From contig CAZWZG010000146.1 of assembly GCA_964638245.1 (NCBI GenBank), forward strand, positions 1 through 7,904: a stretch of DNA of 7,904 bases. Reading direction: 5' to 3'. The DNA comes from CAZWZG01 sp964638245. GTDB lineage: Bacteria > Pseudomonadota > Alphaproteobacteria > Rhodobacterales > Rhodobacteraceae. Position numbers and translations under genes: made by a program. How positions within the stretch are numbered: position 1 is the first letter of the stretch; the number at the start of each line of letters is the position of its first letter. Below, piece after piece: positions 1 through 5,481 of this stretch. The notes beneath the pieces were generated by a model. That model did not search any database. It saw nothing but the letters and a program-made list of their open reading frames with translations, and had not been told where the DNA came from.

Positions 1-1
1 C

Positions 2-334
2 GAAGAGGTCGAAGAGATCGTCCGCCACCTGAAATCATTCGGAGCGCCCGAATACATCTCGGGTGTGGTTGAAGGCCCCGCAGATGAGCAGGAAAGTGCG
101 ATTGACGCGGTTCTTGGCCTTGGCGGAAATACCGGCGGCGAGGATGCGCTGTATGATCAGGCTGTGGCGATCGTGATCAATGACCGTAAGTGTTCGACGT
201 CTTACATCCAGCGCAAACTGGCGATCGGCTACAACAAGGCCGCACGCCTTGTGGAGCAAATGGAAGAAAGCGGACTTGTCACCGCAGCGAACCACGTTGG
301 AAAACGCGAAATCCTTGTTCCCGAACCCCAGTAA
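2..334 (+). CDS. ftsK: DNA translocase FtsK, C-terminal end (partial)
   Basis: This is the last 110 codons of FtsK, the septal DNA pump that moves chromosome termini and activates XerCD recombination at dif during division. The visible part holds the end of the motor domain (stretch ending FGAPEYISGVVEG), a short acidic linker, and the C-terminal gamma winged-helix domain, which reads the KOPS polar sequences. Recognisable gamma residues are LYDQAVAIV, CSTSYIQRKL and IGYNKAARLVEQME, ending KREILVP. The reading frame is open to the left edge, so the start, the membrane segments and the Walker motifs lie outside the window. A GTG at 65 is internal and is not a start. The stop is TAA at 332–334, leading directly into an A-tract and a hairpin. 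lolA follows in the same direction after 129 bp, a neighbour order that, as I recall, is common in alphaproteobacteria. Confidence 0.95.
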   Translation, partial: EEVEEIVRHLKSFGAPEYISGVVEGPADEQESAIDAVLGLGGNTGGEDALYDQAVAIVINDRKCSTSYIQRKLAIGYNKAARLVEQMEESGLVTAANHVGKREILVPEPQ

Positions 335-362
335 AAAAAAGGCGCGCCTCCGTTGGCGCGCC
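333..362. terminator. Hairpin with A-tract after ftsK
   Basis: Two copies of GGCGCGCC (341–348 and 355–362) flank a 6-nt loop. Since each copy is self-complementary, they form a strong 8-bp GC stem. Eight A residues (333–340) precede the stem, and no T-run follows it on the + strand. Read on the minus strand, the stem is followed by eight Ts, the form of an intrinsic terminator for leftward transcription. For ftsK it could act only as a hairpin without a U-tract. The structure is plain to see; which transcript it stops is inference. Confidence 0.5.
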
Positions 363-463
363 GGAAACCCACGCAATGCGCGTGTTTATGGGGTCAGCGG
401 GAAATCGCGCGATCCAAACGCAGATGTGATGCATATTCCGGTCAGAGCGCCTATCTTAGGATT

Positions 464-1066
464 ATGAAACGTCGTGTGTTCCTTGGCGCTGCAGGCGCCA
501 CTCTTGTCTCAGGTCCGGCTCTGGCCCAGCGTATCCCGCTGGACCGGATTTCGGAGTATCTCAACACGCTTACGATCGCGGAGTCGCCCTTCACGCAGGT
601 TGGCGACGACGGATCGATACTGACAGGGCGCATCATTATCCGTCGCCCCGGTCGTTTACGCTTCGAGTATGACCCGCCAAACGAAACGCTGGTCATCGCA
701 AGCGCCGGTACTATCGGCATTTTCGATCCGAACTCGAACGTGCGCAACGCGGAGCGCTACCCATTGCGCCGAACACCGCTCAAGCTGATCCTCGAAAAAG
801 ATGTCGATCTTGCGCGGCGCTCGATGGTTGTGGGCCATGACTTTGATGGCACTGCAACGACTGTCATGGCTCAGGATCCGGAGGCTCCGGAACTTGGCCG
901 CCTTGAAATGAAGTTTACCGACAATCCGGTCGAATTGCGCCAATGGGTCGTGATTGATGGCGCTGGGTCGACCACAACCGTCATTCTCTCGGGTCTCACC
1001 CCGCGCGACAGCGTGCCGTTCGGAATTTTTGACATCGACGCCGAAGAAGAGCGGCGCGCCCGATAA
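464..1066 (+). CDS. lolA: Outer-membrane lipoprotein carrier protein LolA
   Basis: This 200-residue protein is LolA, the periplasmic chaperone that takes lipoproteins from the LolCDE exporter and hands them to the outer membrane. Residues 1–21 are a signal peptide, cut most likely after PALA. It contains KRRVFLG, which resembles a twin-arginine motif, so Tat export is possible as well as Sec. The LolA beta-barrel signatures follow: GRIIIRRPGRLRFEYDPP at about 55–72, then LRTP-like LRRTPLKLIL near 101–110, and LRQWVVIDGAGSTTTV near 158–173. The frame stays open upstream to 353, but ATG at 464 is chosen because it begins the signal peptide exactly; a weak TTAGG lies 3 nt before it. The C-terminal tail is charged (DAEEERRAR). 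The gene converges on the transglycosylase-like lipoprotein gene with a gap of only 2 bp and no visible terminator. Confidence 0.93.
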   Translation: MKRRVFLGAAGATLVSGPALAQRIPLDRISEYLNTLTIAESPFTQVGDDGSILTGRIIIRRPGRLRFEYDPPNETLVIASAGTIGIFDPNSNVRNAERYPLRRTPLKLILEKDVDLARRSMVVGHDFDGTATTVMAQDPEAPELGRLEMKFTDNPVELRQWVVIDGAGSTTTVILSGLTPRDSVPFGIFDIDAEEERRAR

Positions 1067-1068
1067 GC

Positions 1069-1656
1069 TTAGGCCTTACCGCAGAGCTCCAGCTGGACCT
1101 GATACATCGAGGCCCGGGTCGCGACGTTCTGGGAGACCGACATCAGCCAGCCCTTGCGCTTGTAGCTGCCCCGGGCATAGCCCGTGCGACCCTCATGATA
1201 GGCAAGATACTGGCGGCGCGCATCATTGAGCGGAATGCCAAGTTTCTCTTTGGTTTCATACATGTACCAACCCATAAAGTCGCTGGCGTCCGCAAAGCGA
1301 TCACGGCGTGCACCGCGCCCGCCTTCGTCGCGTTGGTATTCTTCCCAAGTGCCATCCAGCGCTTGGGAGTATCCAAAGGCCGAGCTTTGCCGCCCCATCG
1401 GGATCACGCCAACGGCAAAACGCAGCGGCGTTCGCGCGTCACCATCGAACTTTGATTCCTGATAGATCGTCGCCATCTGAACGGCTACGGGAACACCCCA
1501 TTTCCGCTCGGTCCGTTCCATTGCCTTGAGGTAGCTTGGTCGCTGGTCAACGATTGAACACGCGTTGTCCAAATTCTTTGGCGGCGACCCGGGGCCACCC
1601 CCGCACGCTGCCAGAAACACCAATAGCCCAAGAGCCACGCAAAGCCTGCCCGTCAT
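1069..1656 (-). CDS. Lipoprotein with lysozyme-like (SLT) transglycosylase domain
   Basis: This 195-residue protein is a probable murein-acting lipoprotein. Residues 1–18 form a lipoprotein signal ending in the lipobox LAAC, with Cys18 as the lipidated residue; Gly follows it, so by the +2 rule it would go to the outer membrane. The mature domain has the layout of lytic transglycosylases of the lysozyme superfamily. ATIYQESKF carries a probable catalytic Glu67, AFGYSQALDGTW (93–104) matches the G-x-S/x-Q strand region, and YLAYHEGRTGYARGSY (150–165) corresponds to the AYNAG-type segment. Cys33 and Cys192 could form a disulfide. No other peptidoglycan-binding domain is present. The start is the ATG at 1656, where the signal peptide begins; only a weak AAGAG precedes it. 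The gene diverges from hspQ and converges on lolA. The fold assignment is fairly secure, but enzymatic activity is inferred. Confidence 0.8.
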   Translation of the reverse strand: MTGRLCVALGLLVFLAACGGGPGSPPKNLDNACSIVDQRPSYLKAMERTERKWGVPVAVQMATIYQESKFDGDARTPLRFAVGVIPMGRQSSAFGYSQALDGTWEEYQRDEGGRGARRDRFADASDFMGWYMYETKEKLGIPLNDARRQYLAYHEGRTGYARGSYKRKGWLMSVSQNVATRASMYQVQLELCGKA

Positions 1657-1695
1657 GATACGCTCTTATTTTTCTGCTCGTTTTCGGTAGTCTAG

Positions 1696-1752
1696 CGCAA
1701 AACAGCTTCTGCGAAAATCCTCAAAATTAGCGAGGATTGATCACTTTTTGCG
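1696..1752. repeat. Nested inverted repeats between the lipoprotein gene and hspQ
   Basis: An inner perfect 7-bp inverted repeat, AATCCTC (1716–1722) and GAGGATT (1732–1738), encloses a 9-nt loop. An outer perfect 7-bp pair, CGCAAAA (1696–1702) and TTTTGCG (1746–1752), encloses it. The structure sits in the 205-bp divergent gap, so it could be an operator or a hairpin in either leader transcript. No convincing sigma-70 or sigma-32 promoter was found in the gap. The function is unknown. Confidence 0.4.
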
Positions 1753-1819
1753 AACCGGACTGTAAGGCCCTGCTTCACAGACTGTTTCCCGGTTTTTCAG
1801 GCCCTTGGCGTGGACTCGT

Positions 1820-1854
1820 GCCGCAGCGCGGCTTAGGAAGAAGAACGCAGGGGG
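1820..1854 (+). promoter_or_regulatory. hspQ leader hairpin and ribosome binding site
   Basis: A small hairpin, GCCGC–AGC–GCGGC (1820–1832), stands just ahead of the ribosome site AGGGGG (1849–1854), which lies 7 nt before the hspQ ATG. This site decides the start at 1862 over the in-frame GTG at 1859 and the longer open frame from 1805. The hairpin does not occlude the ribosome site itself, so a thermosensor role is not supported by what I see. Confidence 0.5.
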
Positions 1855-1861
1855 TACTGTG

Positions 1862-2194
1862 ATGTTAAAGACACGTGCGAAGTATGCACTCGGGCAGATT
1901 GTACGCCACCGGAAACATCCGTTTCGCGGTGTCGTTTTTGATGTAGACCCGACATTTTCAAATTCCGACGAATGGTATGACGCGATCCCAGAAGAGTCGC
2001 GTCCCAAAAAGGATCAGCCTTTTTACCATCTGCTCGCCGAAAACGATCAGAGCTACTACGTGGCCTATGTTTCCGAGCAAAATCTGATCGCGGATTATTC
2101 AGGCAAGCCGGTGGACCACCCGGACCTTCCTGATCTGTTTGGCGACTACAACGTCACCGATGGGCATTACCCGCTTTCGGTTCAGTTGAACTGA
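1862..2194 (+). CDS. hspQ: Heat shock protein HspQ (YccV-like)
   Basis: This 110-residue protein belongs to the HspQ/YccV family. In enterics, HspQ is a heat-induced adaptor and modulator of Lon protease, and it was earlier described as binding hemimethylated DNA. Family signatures are AKYALGQIVRHRKHPFRGVV (6–25), FDVDPTF (26–32), EWYDAIP (37–43), DQPFYHLLAE (51–60), and YVAYVSEQNLI (66–76). The length fits the family (about 105–110). ATG at 1862 is preferred because AGGGGG stands 7 nt upstream and the protein starts just before the conserved AKYALGQ. It is transcribed away from the lipoprotein gene. Its last 41 bp, coding for the tail VTDGHYPLSVQLN, overlap the 3' end of the opposite-strand kinase gene. 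Heat control is known for the family, but I see no clear sigma-32 promoter here. Confidence 0.9.
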   Translation: MLKTRAKYALGQIVRHRKHPFRGVVFDVDPTFSNSDEWYDAIPEESRPKKDQPFYHLLAENDQSYYVAYVSEQNLIADYSGKPVDHPDLPDLFGDYNVTDGHYPLSVQLN

Positions 2195-2636
2195 CCTCTG
2201 CCTCTTGGCGCATCGTGAAACTCAGGCGGTTCGTATCAAACGACCGCTCGTAGTCGACGGTTTCCGTTAAGCTAAGCAGGATATGCCACCCGAACCCGCC
2301 TTCGGGCAAATCATCAAGCGCAACATCCGTATCGGGTTGTGAGTCAGACGGAATTTCTCCGCCGGGCAACCCCTGACCTTCGTCAATCAACGTGCATTTC
2401 ACGCCGTCTGGTAGCCCCTCGAGCAATAGCTCGATCACACCAATCACGTCTTCGTTGTAGGCATGTTCAACGATGTTGTTCAAAGCCTCGGCAAGCGCCA
2501 ATTCTGTCATGGCGCAAAGATCTGCAGAATATGCATTGTCCTGCATCCAGGCCACGGCGTGCCGCAAACCGTGTCGCACCATCTCTTGTCTATTGAAAAG
2601 TATGATCCGCAGTGGCGCTGCGCCGGGGGTCAACAT
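2154..2636 (-). CDS. RsbW/SpoIIAB-like ATP-binding anti-sigma kinase
   Basis: This 160-residue protein is a GHKL-fold serine kinase of the anti-sigma type (HATPase_c_2). Such proteins either hold a sigma factor or phosphorylate and bind an RsbV-type partner. Bergerat-fold motifs are complete: N box ELALAEALNNIVEHAY at 45–60 with Asn54 as the Mg-binding residue, G1 box DEGQGLPG at 85–92, and G2 box GGFGWHIL at 113–120. ATG at 2636 starts 13 bp after the stop of the STAS gene. An upstream in-frame start at 2684 would add 16 arginine-rich residues overlapping the STAS gene and looks like a shadow. The pair surely forms an operon. The last 12 or so residues extend past the usual domain end and lie in the overlap with hspQ. 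No sigma factor or PP2C phosphatase is visible nearby, so its target is unknown. Confidence 0.85.
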   Translation of the reverse strand: MLTPGAAPLRIILFNRQEMVRHGLRHAVAWMQDNAYSADLCAMTELALAEALNNIVEHAYNEDVIGVIELLLEGLPDGVKCTLIDEGQGLPGGEIPSDSQPDTDVALDDLPEGGFGWHILLSLTETVDYERSFDTNRLSFTMRQEAEVSSTEPKAGNAHR

Positions 2637-2649
2637 CCCTAACCCAGCC

Positions 2650-2991
2650 CTAGCCCGCCTTTGCGATGGCGAGCGCGTCCTCAACGGTGGCGTGGATCGT
2701 GAAAACGCTGTCCATGCGGGTCAGCCGAAAAACCTTTTCCACAGTCGACGTCAGCCCGGCAAGCTCCAGCGTCTGGCTTGCGCCGATCTGCTTCATGGCA
2801 CCGACCACAGCCCCAAGCCCGCTTGAATCCAGGAATTGAACTTCGGACATGTCCAGCAAGATCATTCCGGACCATTCGTCCGATTGAGCCCGCATGGCAT
2901 CCTTGAACTGGACGGCAATCGCCGCGTCGATACGTGGTTCGGTGACGCGTACCACCAAAACATCCGCCTCGTGCCTTGTATCCAGGATCAT
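2650..2991 (-). CDS. STAS-domain anti-anti-sigma factor (RsbV/SpoIIAA-like)
   Basis: This 113-residue single-domain STAS protein is of the kind that is phosphorylated by an RsbW-type kinase and, when unphosphorylated, sequesters it. The key segment is LLDMSEVQFLDSSGLGAVV (45–63). By alignment with SpoIIAA (Ser58) and RsbV (Ser56), the phospho-acceptor should be Ser56, the first Ser of DSSG. Downstream features LELAGLTSTVEKVFRLTRMD are typical of the family. The length matches RsbV. ATG at 2991 is supported by GGAG at 2998–3001, 6 nt upstream. It is the first gene of a two-gene operon with the kinase, and it diverges from rluA across 86 bp. Roles in general stress, envelope or swarming control are known for such pairs in other bacteria, but nothing here fixes which applies. 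Confidence 0.9.
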   Translation of the reverse strand: MILDTRHEADVLVVRVTEPRIDAAIAVQFKDAMRAQSDEWSGMILLDMSEVQFLDSSGLGAVVGAMKQIGASQTLELAGLTSTVEKVFRLTRMDSVFTIHATVEDALAIAKAG

Positions 2992-3077
2992 TACAAACTC
3001 CGCACAGTCGATTCTTCTGGTCCGATGTCTACGCAGAAGCTGTTACCAAAGCGGAAAGATAAGCAGGCAATATTGAC

Positions 3078-3722
3078 GTGAATACACCCTACAGTCCTCC
3101 CACCGGCCCTCTGGATGTCCTCCACGAGGATCGCGAACTTTTGGTTCTGAACAAACCGGCCGGCCTTTTGTCTGTCCCAGGTAAAGGCGAACATCTTGCC
3201 GATTGCCTATTGTCCCGAGCGCAACGGGCGTTCCCGGACGCCCTGCTGGTGCATCGACTTGACCGGGACACATCGGGCGTCATGGTCTTCGCTTTGACGC
3301 CCCATGCCCAGCGCCACCTCGGCCTTCAATTCGAGAAACGACAGATGAAAAAGACCTATGTCGCACGGGTTTGGGGTCGTCTGGCCGAAGCAAAGGGCAC
3401 AATCGACATGCCGATCATGGTCGACTGGCCCAATCGCCCGCTGCAGAAAATCGATCCCGAAGGTCGCCAAGCCATCACCGATTGGCGAAGGCTCAAGGCA
3501 AGTGACAGCGAAAGCCGGGTCCGGCTTCATCCCAAAACCGGGCGCTCGCACCAACTTCGCATCCACATGCGTGAGATTGGCCATCCCATTCTGGGTGATC
3601 CGCTCTATGCACATGAAAAGGCGCGAGATCACCCGCGCCTTATGCTTCATGCCGAAAGCTTGCGTTTGCGCCATCCTGATGGTGGCATCGGTATGACGTT
3701 TACGTCCAAGGCCCCGTTCTAG
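3078..3722 (+). CDS. rluA: Dual-specificity rRNA/tRNA pseudouridine synthase RluA
   Basis: This 214-residue protein is an RluA-family pseudouridine synthase. It closely follows E. coli RluA (219 residues), which modifies 23S rRNA U746 and tRNA U32. Shared blocks are LLVLNKPAGLLSVPG (21–35), the catalytic loop HRLDRDTSG (59–67) with nucleophilic Asp62, KKTYVARVWG, the RluA-specific DWPNRPLQK, TGRSHQLRIHM, and GHPILGDPLYA. No N-terminal S4 RNA-binding domain is present, as expected for RluA and unlike RluC or RluD. The start is GTG at 3078, with a modest GCAGG about 10 nt upstream; no better in-frame start exists. It diverges from the STAS gene, and its TAG stop overlaps the stop of the hydrolase gene in a shared CTAG (3719–3722). 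Substrate sites are inferred from the family. Confidence 0.93.
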   Translation: MNTPYSPPTGPLDVLHEDRELLVLNKPAGLLSVPGKGEHLADCLLSRAQRAFPDALLVHRLDRDTSGVMVFALTPHAQRHLGLQFEKRQMKKTYVARVWGRLAEAKGTIDMPIMVDWPNRPLQKIDPEGRQAITDWRRLKASDSESRVRLHPKTGRSHQLRIHMREIGHPILGDPLYAHEKARDHPRLMLHAESLRLRHPDGGIGMTFTSKAPF

Positions 3723-4318
3723 ACGGTCTCGGCTTCAAGGAACATCGCGATCGCCTCGATCTCGGACGGCACGATTTCGTGGCCGCCCGGATGCCAGTGC
3801 ACTGTCACCTCAGCGCCCTGCGCCTTGAGATAGTCGACAAGCCGTTCCGTCTCGGGCTTGGGACAGATCGGGTCGCGTTCCCCTGCCGTCACCAGAATGC
3901 GGCGCCCCTTGAGTCCCGGTTGCGCAGCGGGTTGCCAAGGGATCAACGGATGCATCAAGACCAAACTGTCAACGATCTCCGGCTGTTCGAGCGCGACGGC
4001 AGCCAAGATATTGGCACCATTAGAGTATCCTAGGCCGATCGCCTCGGCACGCTCGCCTTTCTCAGCGCTAAGGAAATCCGCCATGGCAGCCTGACGCTGG
4101 GCCAGATCTTCCATGTCGTACTTGCCTTCGCCCCGCCGCTTGAAAAACCGCAATGCGCCAAACTCGGACACATCACCGCGCGGCGAAACTACAGTCGCAT
4201 CCGGGCGCAGCTCTGAAGCGAGGCGGTGAAACTGATGTTCATTCCCGCCGGTGCCATGGAAGGTGAAGAAAACGGGGCCGTCACCGGCCCCCTCCTTTCT
4301 TTCTGCATGGTACGACAT
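3719..4318 (-). CDS. MhqD-like alpha/beta hydrolase (phospholipase/carboxylesterase family)
   Basis: This 199-residue serine hydrolase belongs to the phospholipase/carboxylesterase family. The oxyanion segment is FTFHGTGGNE (18–27). The nucleophile elbow GYSNG carries Ser99, Asp149 lies in GERDPICP, and His180 in PGGHEI completes the triad. The stretch LRFFKRRGEGKYDMEDL is strikingly like the same region of Bacillus MhqD, a hydrolase induced by quinones and hydroquinones. ATG at 4318 is chosen because GGAGG lies 6 nt upstream and it follows the dioxygenase stop after a single base (TGA-G-ATG), indicating translational coupling; an in-frame start at 4360 would overlap that gene by 41 bp. It has no signal peptide and is probably cytoplasmic. 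The substrate is unknown; acting on ring-cleavage or quinone-conjugate products is inference from the gene pairing. Confidence 0.85.
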   Translation of the reverse strand: MSYHAERKEGAGDGPVFFTFHGTGGNEHQFHRLASELRPDATVVSPRGDVSEFGALRFFKRRGEGKYDMEDLAQRQAAMADFLSAEKGERAEAIGLGYSNGANILAAVALEQPEIVDSLVLMHPLIPWQPAAQPGLKGRRILVTAGERDPICPKPETERLVDYLKAQGAEVTVHWHPGGHEIVPSEIEAIAMFLEAETV

Positions 4319-4319
4319 C

Positions 4320-5252
4320 TCAGGCCTCCAGCGGTTCAAGCGACCGCTCAAGCGTGTCACGCAGATACGCGTGCTGCGACGGCAGCTTCAGCGCCTCGCC
4401 CAGATGCGCGGTATCTTCGTCCACATCAAAGCCAGGCTCGTTGGTGGCAACCTCGAACAGAACCCCACCGGGCGTGCGGAAATAGATCGCCCAAAAGTAG
4501 TCGCGATCAATAACCGGCGTCACGTGATAGCCTGTGTCGAGCAGCGCTTCACGCACCTCCAACTGGCGCGCCCGGTTTTCAACCGCAAATGCGATATGGT
4601 GCACTGATCCCGCGCCCTGCCCCGCGTAGTCTACTTCCGGCAACGTCTCGATATCGATGACGTTGGCCTCATTGCCACCGGGCACGGCAAACCGCGTCAC
4701 GGTCCCGGACGTATCGACTTGTCTATACCCCATGAACTGCAAGAGCTCCGACGACGCCCCGCCGTCGCGCAGGCGCATCGATGCCGAGTGAAAGCCGCGG
4801 ATCGCAACCTCCTCGCCCACGCCATTACCCGTCCAAGGCGCGCGTTCATCGCCGTCCACTTCGACAAGCGCAAAGCTATCGCCATCCGGTCCATCAAAAA
4901 GCAGGCGGTCCTCGCCAAACGTTTCTTCGCGGGAAAGGCCTTCCACGCCGAGGTTTCCCAGCCGGTCGCCCCACGCCGTCAAGCTGCCCTTGGGCACCGA
5001 AAACGCCGTCACCCCAACTTCGCCGGTCCCTTTCCGGCCACGCGCCGCATGGGGGAAGGGGAAATAGGTCATGACAGTTCCAGCCGAGCCGGTTTCGTCG
5101 CCATAGTAAAGATGGTAGACGTCGGGCGCGTCAAAGTTGACGGTCTTCTTCACCCGGCGTAGGCCGAGCGTATTAGTGAAGAACTCATTGTTGGCCTTCG
5201 CGCCACTGGCCAGCGACGTCACATGGTGCAGACCTTTGATCTGATCGAGCAT
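4320..5252 (-). CDS. Ring-cleaving dioxygenase, VOC family (MhqO/MhqA-like)
   Basis: This 310-residue protein has two tandem VOC (glyoxalase/extradiol dioxygenase) modules, as in MhqO, MhqA and MhqE, which are linked to cleavage of hydroquinones and catechols. The N-terminal module opens with IKGLHHVTSLA (5–15) and continues through EFFTNTLGLRRVKKTVNFD. The second module begins at about 150 (IRGFHSASMRLR). Likely metal ligands are a His of HH9–10, a His of SVHHIAF (218–219), and Glu267 in GGVLFEVATNEPGF. ATG at 5252 follows a very strong GAGGAGG (5260–5266) with 7 nt spacing. It forms an operon with the MhqD-like hydrolase one base downstream. A weak –10-like TATATC lies on the minus strand over 5285–5290. 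No MarR/MhqR regulator gene is present in the window. The natural substrate is not established by sequence. Confidence 0.9.
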   Translation of the reverse strand: MLDQIKGLHHVTSLASGAKANNEFFTNTLGLRRVKKTVNFDAPDVYHLYYGDETGSAGTVMTYFPFPHAARGRKGTGEVGVTAFSVPKGSLTAWGDRLGNLGVEGLSREETFGEDRLLFDGPDGDSFALVEVDGDERAPWTGNGVGEEVAIRGFHSASMRLRDGGASSELLQFMGYRQVDTSGTVTRFAVPGGNEANVIDIETLPEVDYAGQGAGSVHHIAFAVENRARQLEVREALLDTGYHVTPVIDRDYFWAIYFRTPGGVLFEVATNEPGFDVDEDTAHLGEALKLPSQHAYLRDTLERSLEPLEA

Positions 5253-5481
5253 CTGGATGCCTCCTCGAATTTACTGTTGACGCGGATATAGCTCTGTGCG
5301 GAGTTTGCGAAAATGCACGACCGCGCACCTATTCTGCGCAATTCTGCACTTGAGGGGCACCAGCAATTTCGTTGCAATTCTGTCCGACTGTCTGCTTTGC
5401 ACGCATCGCAGACACTAGAAGGCAAAGACAACCGAATGAGCTATTGTGTTGAGGAGCAAGTTGAAGCGGTGAAGAGCGCCT
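5253..5481. promoter_or_regulatory. Divergent intergenic region with ATTCTG repeats
   Basis: This gap lies between the dioxygenase operon and the immunity-like gene. It holds the strong ribosome site of the dioxygenase gene (5260–5266) and a weak –10-like TATATC on the minus strand (5285–5290) without a matching –35. It also holds three copies of ATTCTG (5331–5336, 5341–5346, 5377–5382), two of them extended to GCAATTCTG (5338–5346 and 5374–5382). A short dyad GCAA–TTTCG–TTGC occupies 5363–5375. These could be regulator sites for the dioxygenase operon, but part of the stretch may instead be the small frame at 5313–5492. Confidence 0.3.

Noticed and set aside
353..463. Upstream extension of the lolA frame by 37 codons
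   Set aside because: The extra residues are arginine/cysteine-rich, overlap the terminator hairpin and would bury the signal peptide; ATG at 464 starts the signal peptide exactly.
1764..1806. Imperfect inverted repeat AAGGCCCTG / CAGGCCCTT as an hspQ RNA thermometer
   Set aside because: One mismatch, a 25-nt loop, and no pairing to the ribosome site; too weak to support a thermosensor.
2637..2684. Longer start for the anti-sigma kinase, adding 16 residues
   Set aside because: The added segment overlaps the STAS gene and is arginine-rich without family similarity; the ATG at 2636 fits the domain start and the operon spacing.
3207..3674. 155-codon minus-strand frame inside rluA
   Set aside because: It is a shadow of a well-conserved rluA frame, with no recognisable domain.
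4719..5162. 147-codon plus-strand frame inside the dioxygenase gene
   Set aside because: The opposite strand has the clear VOC dioxygenase; the antisense product is basic, low-complexity and without motifs.
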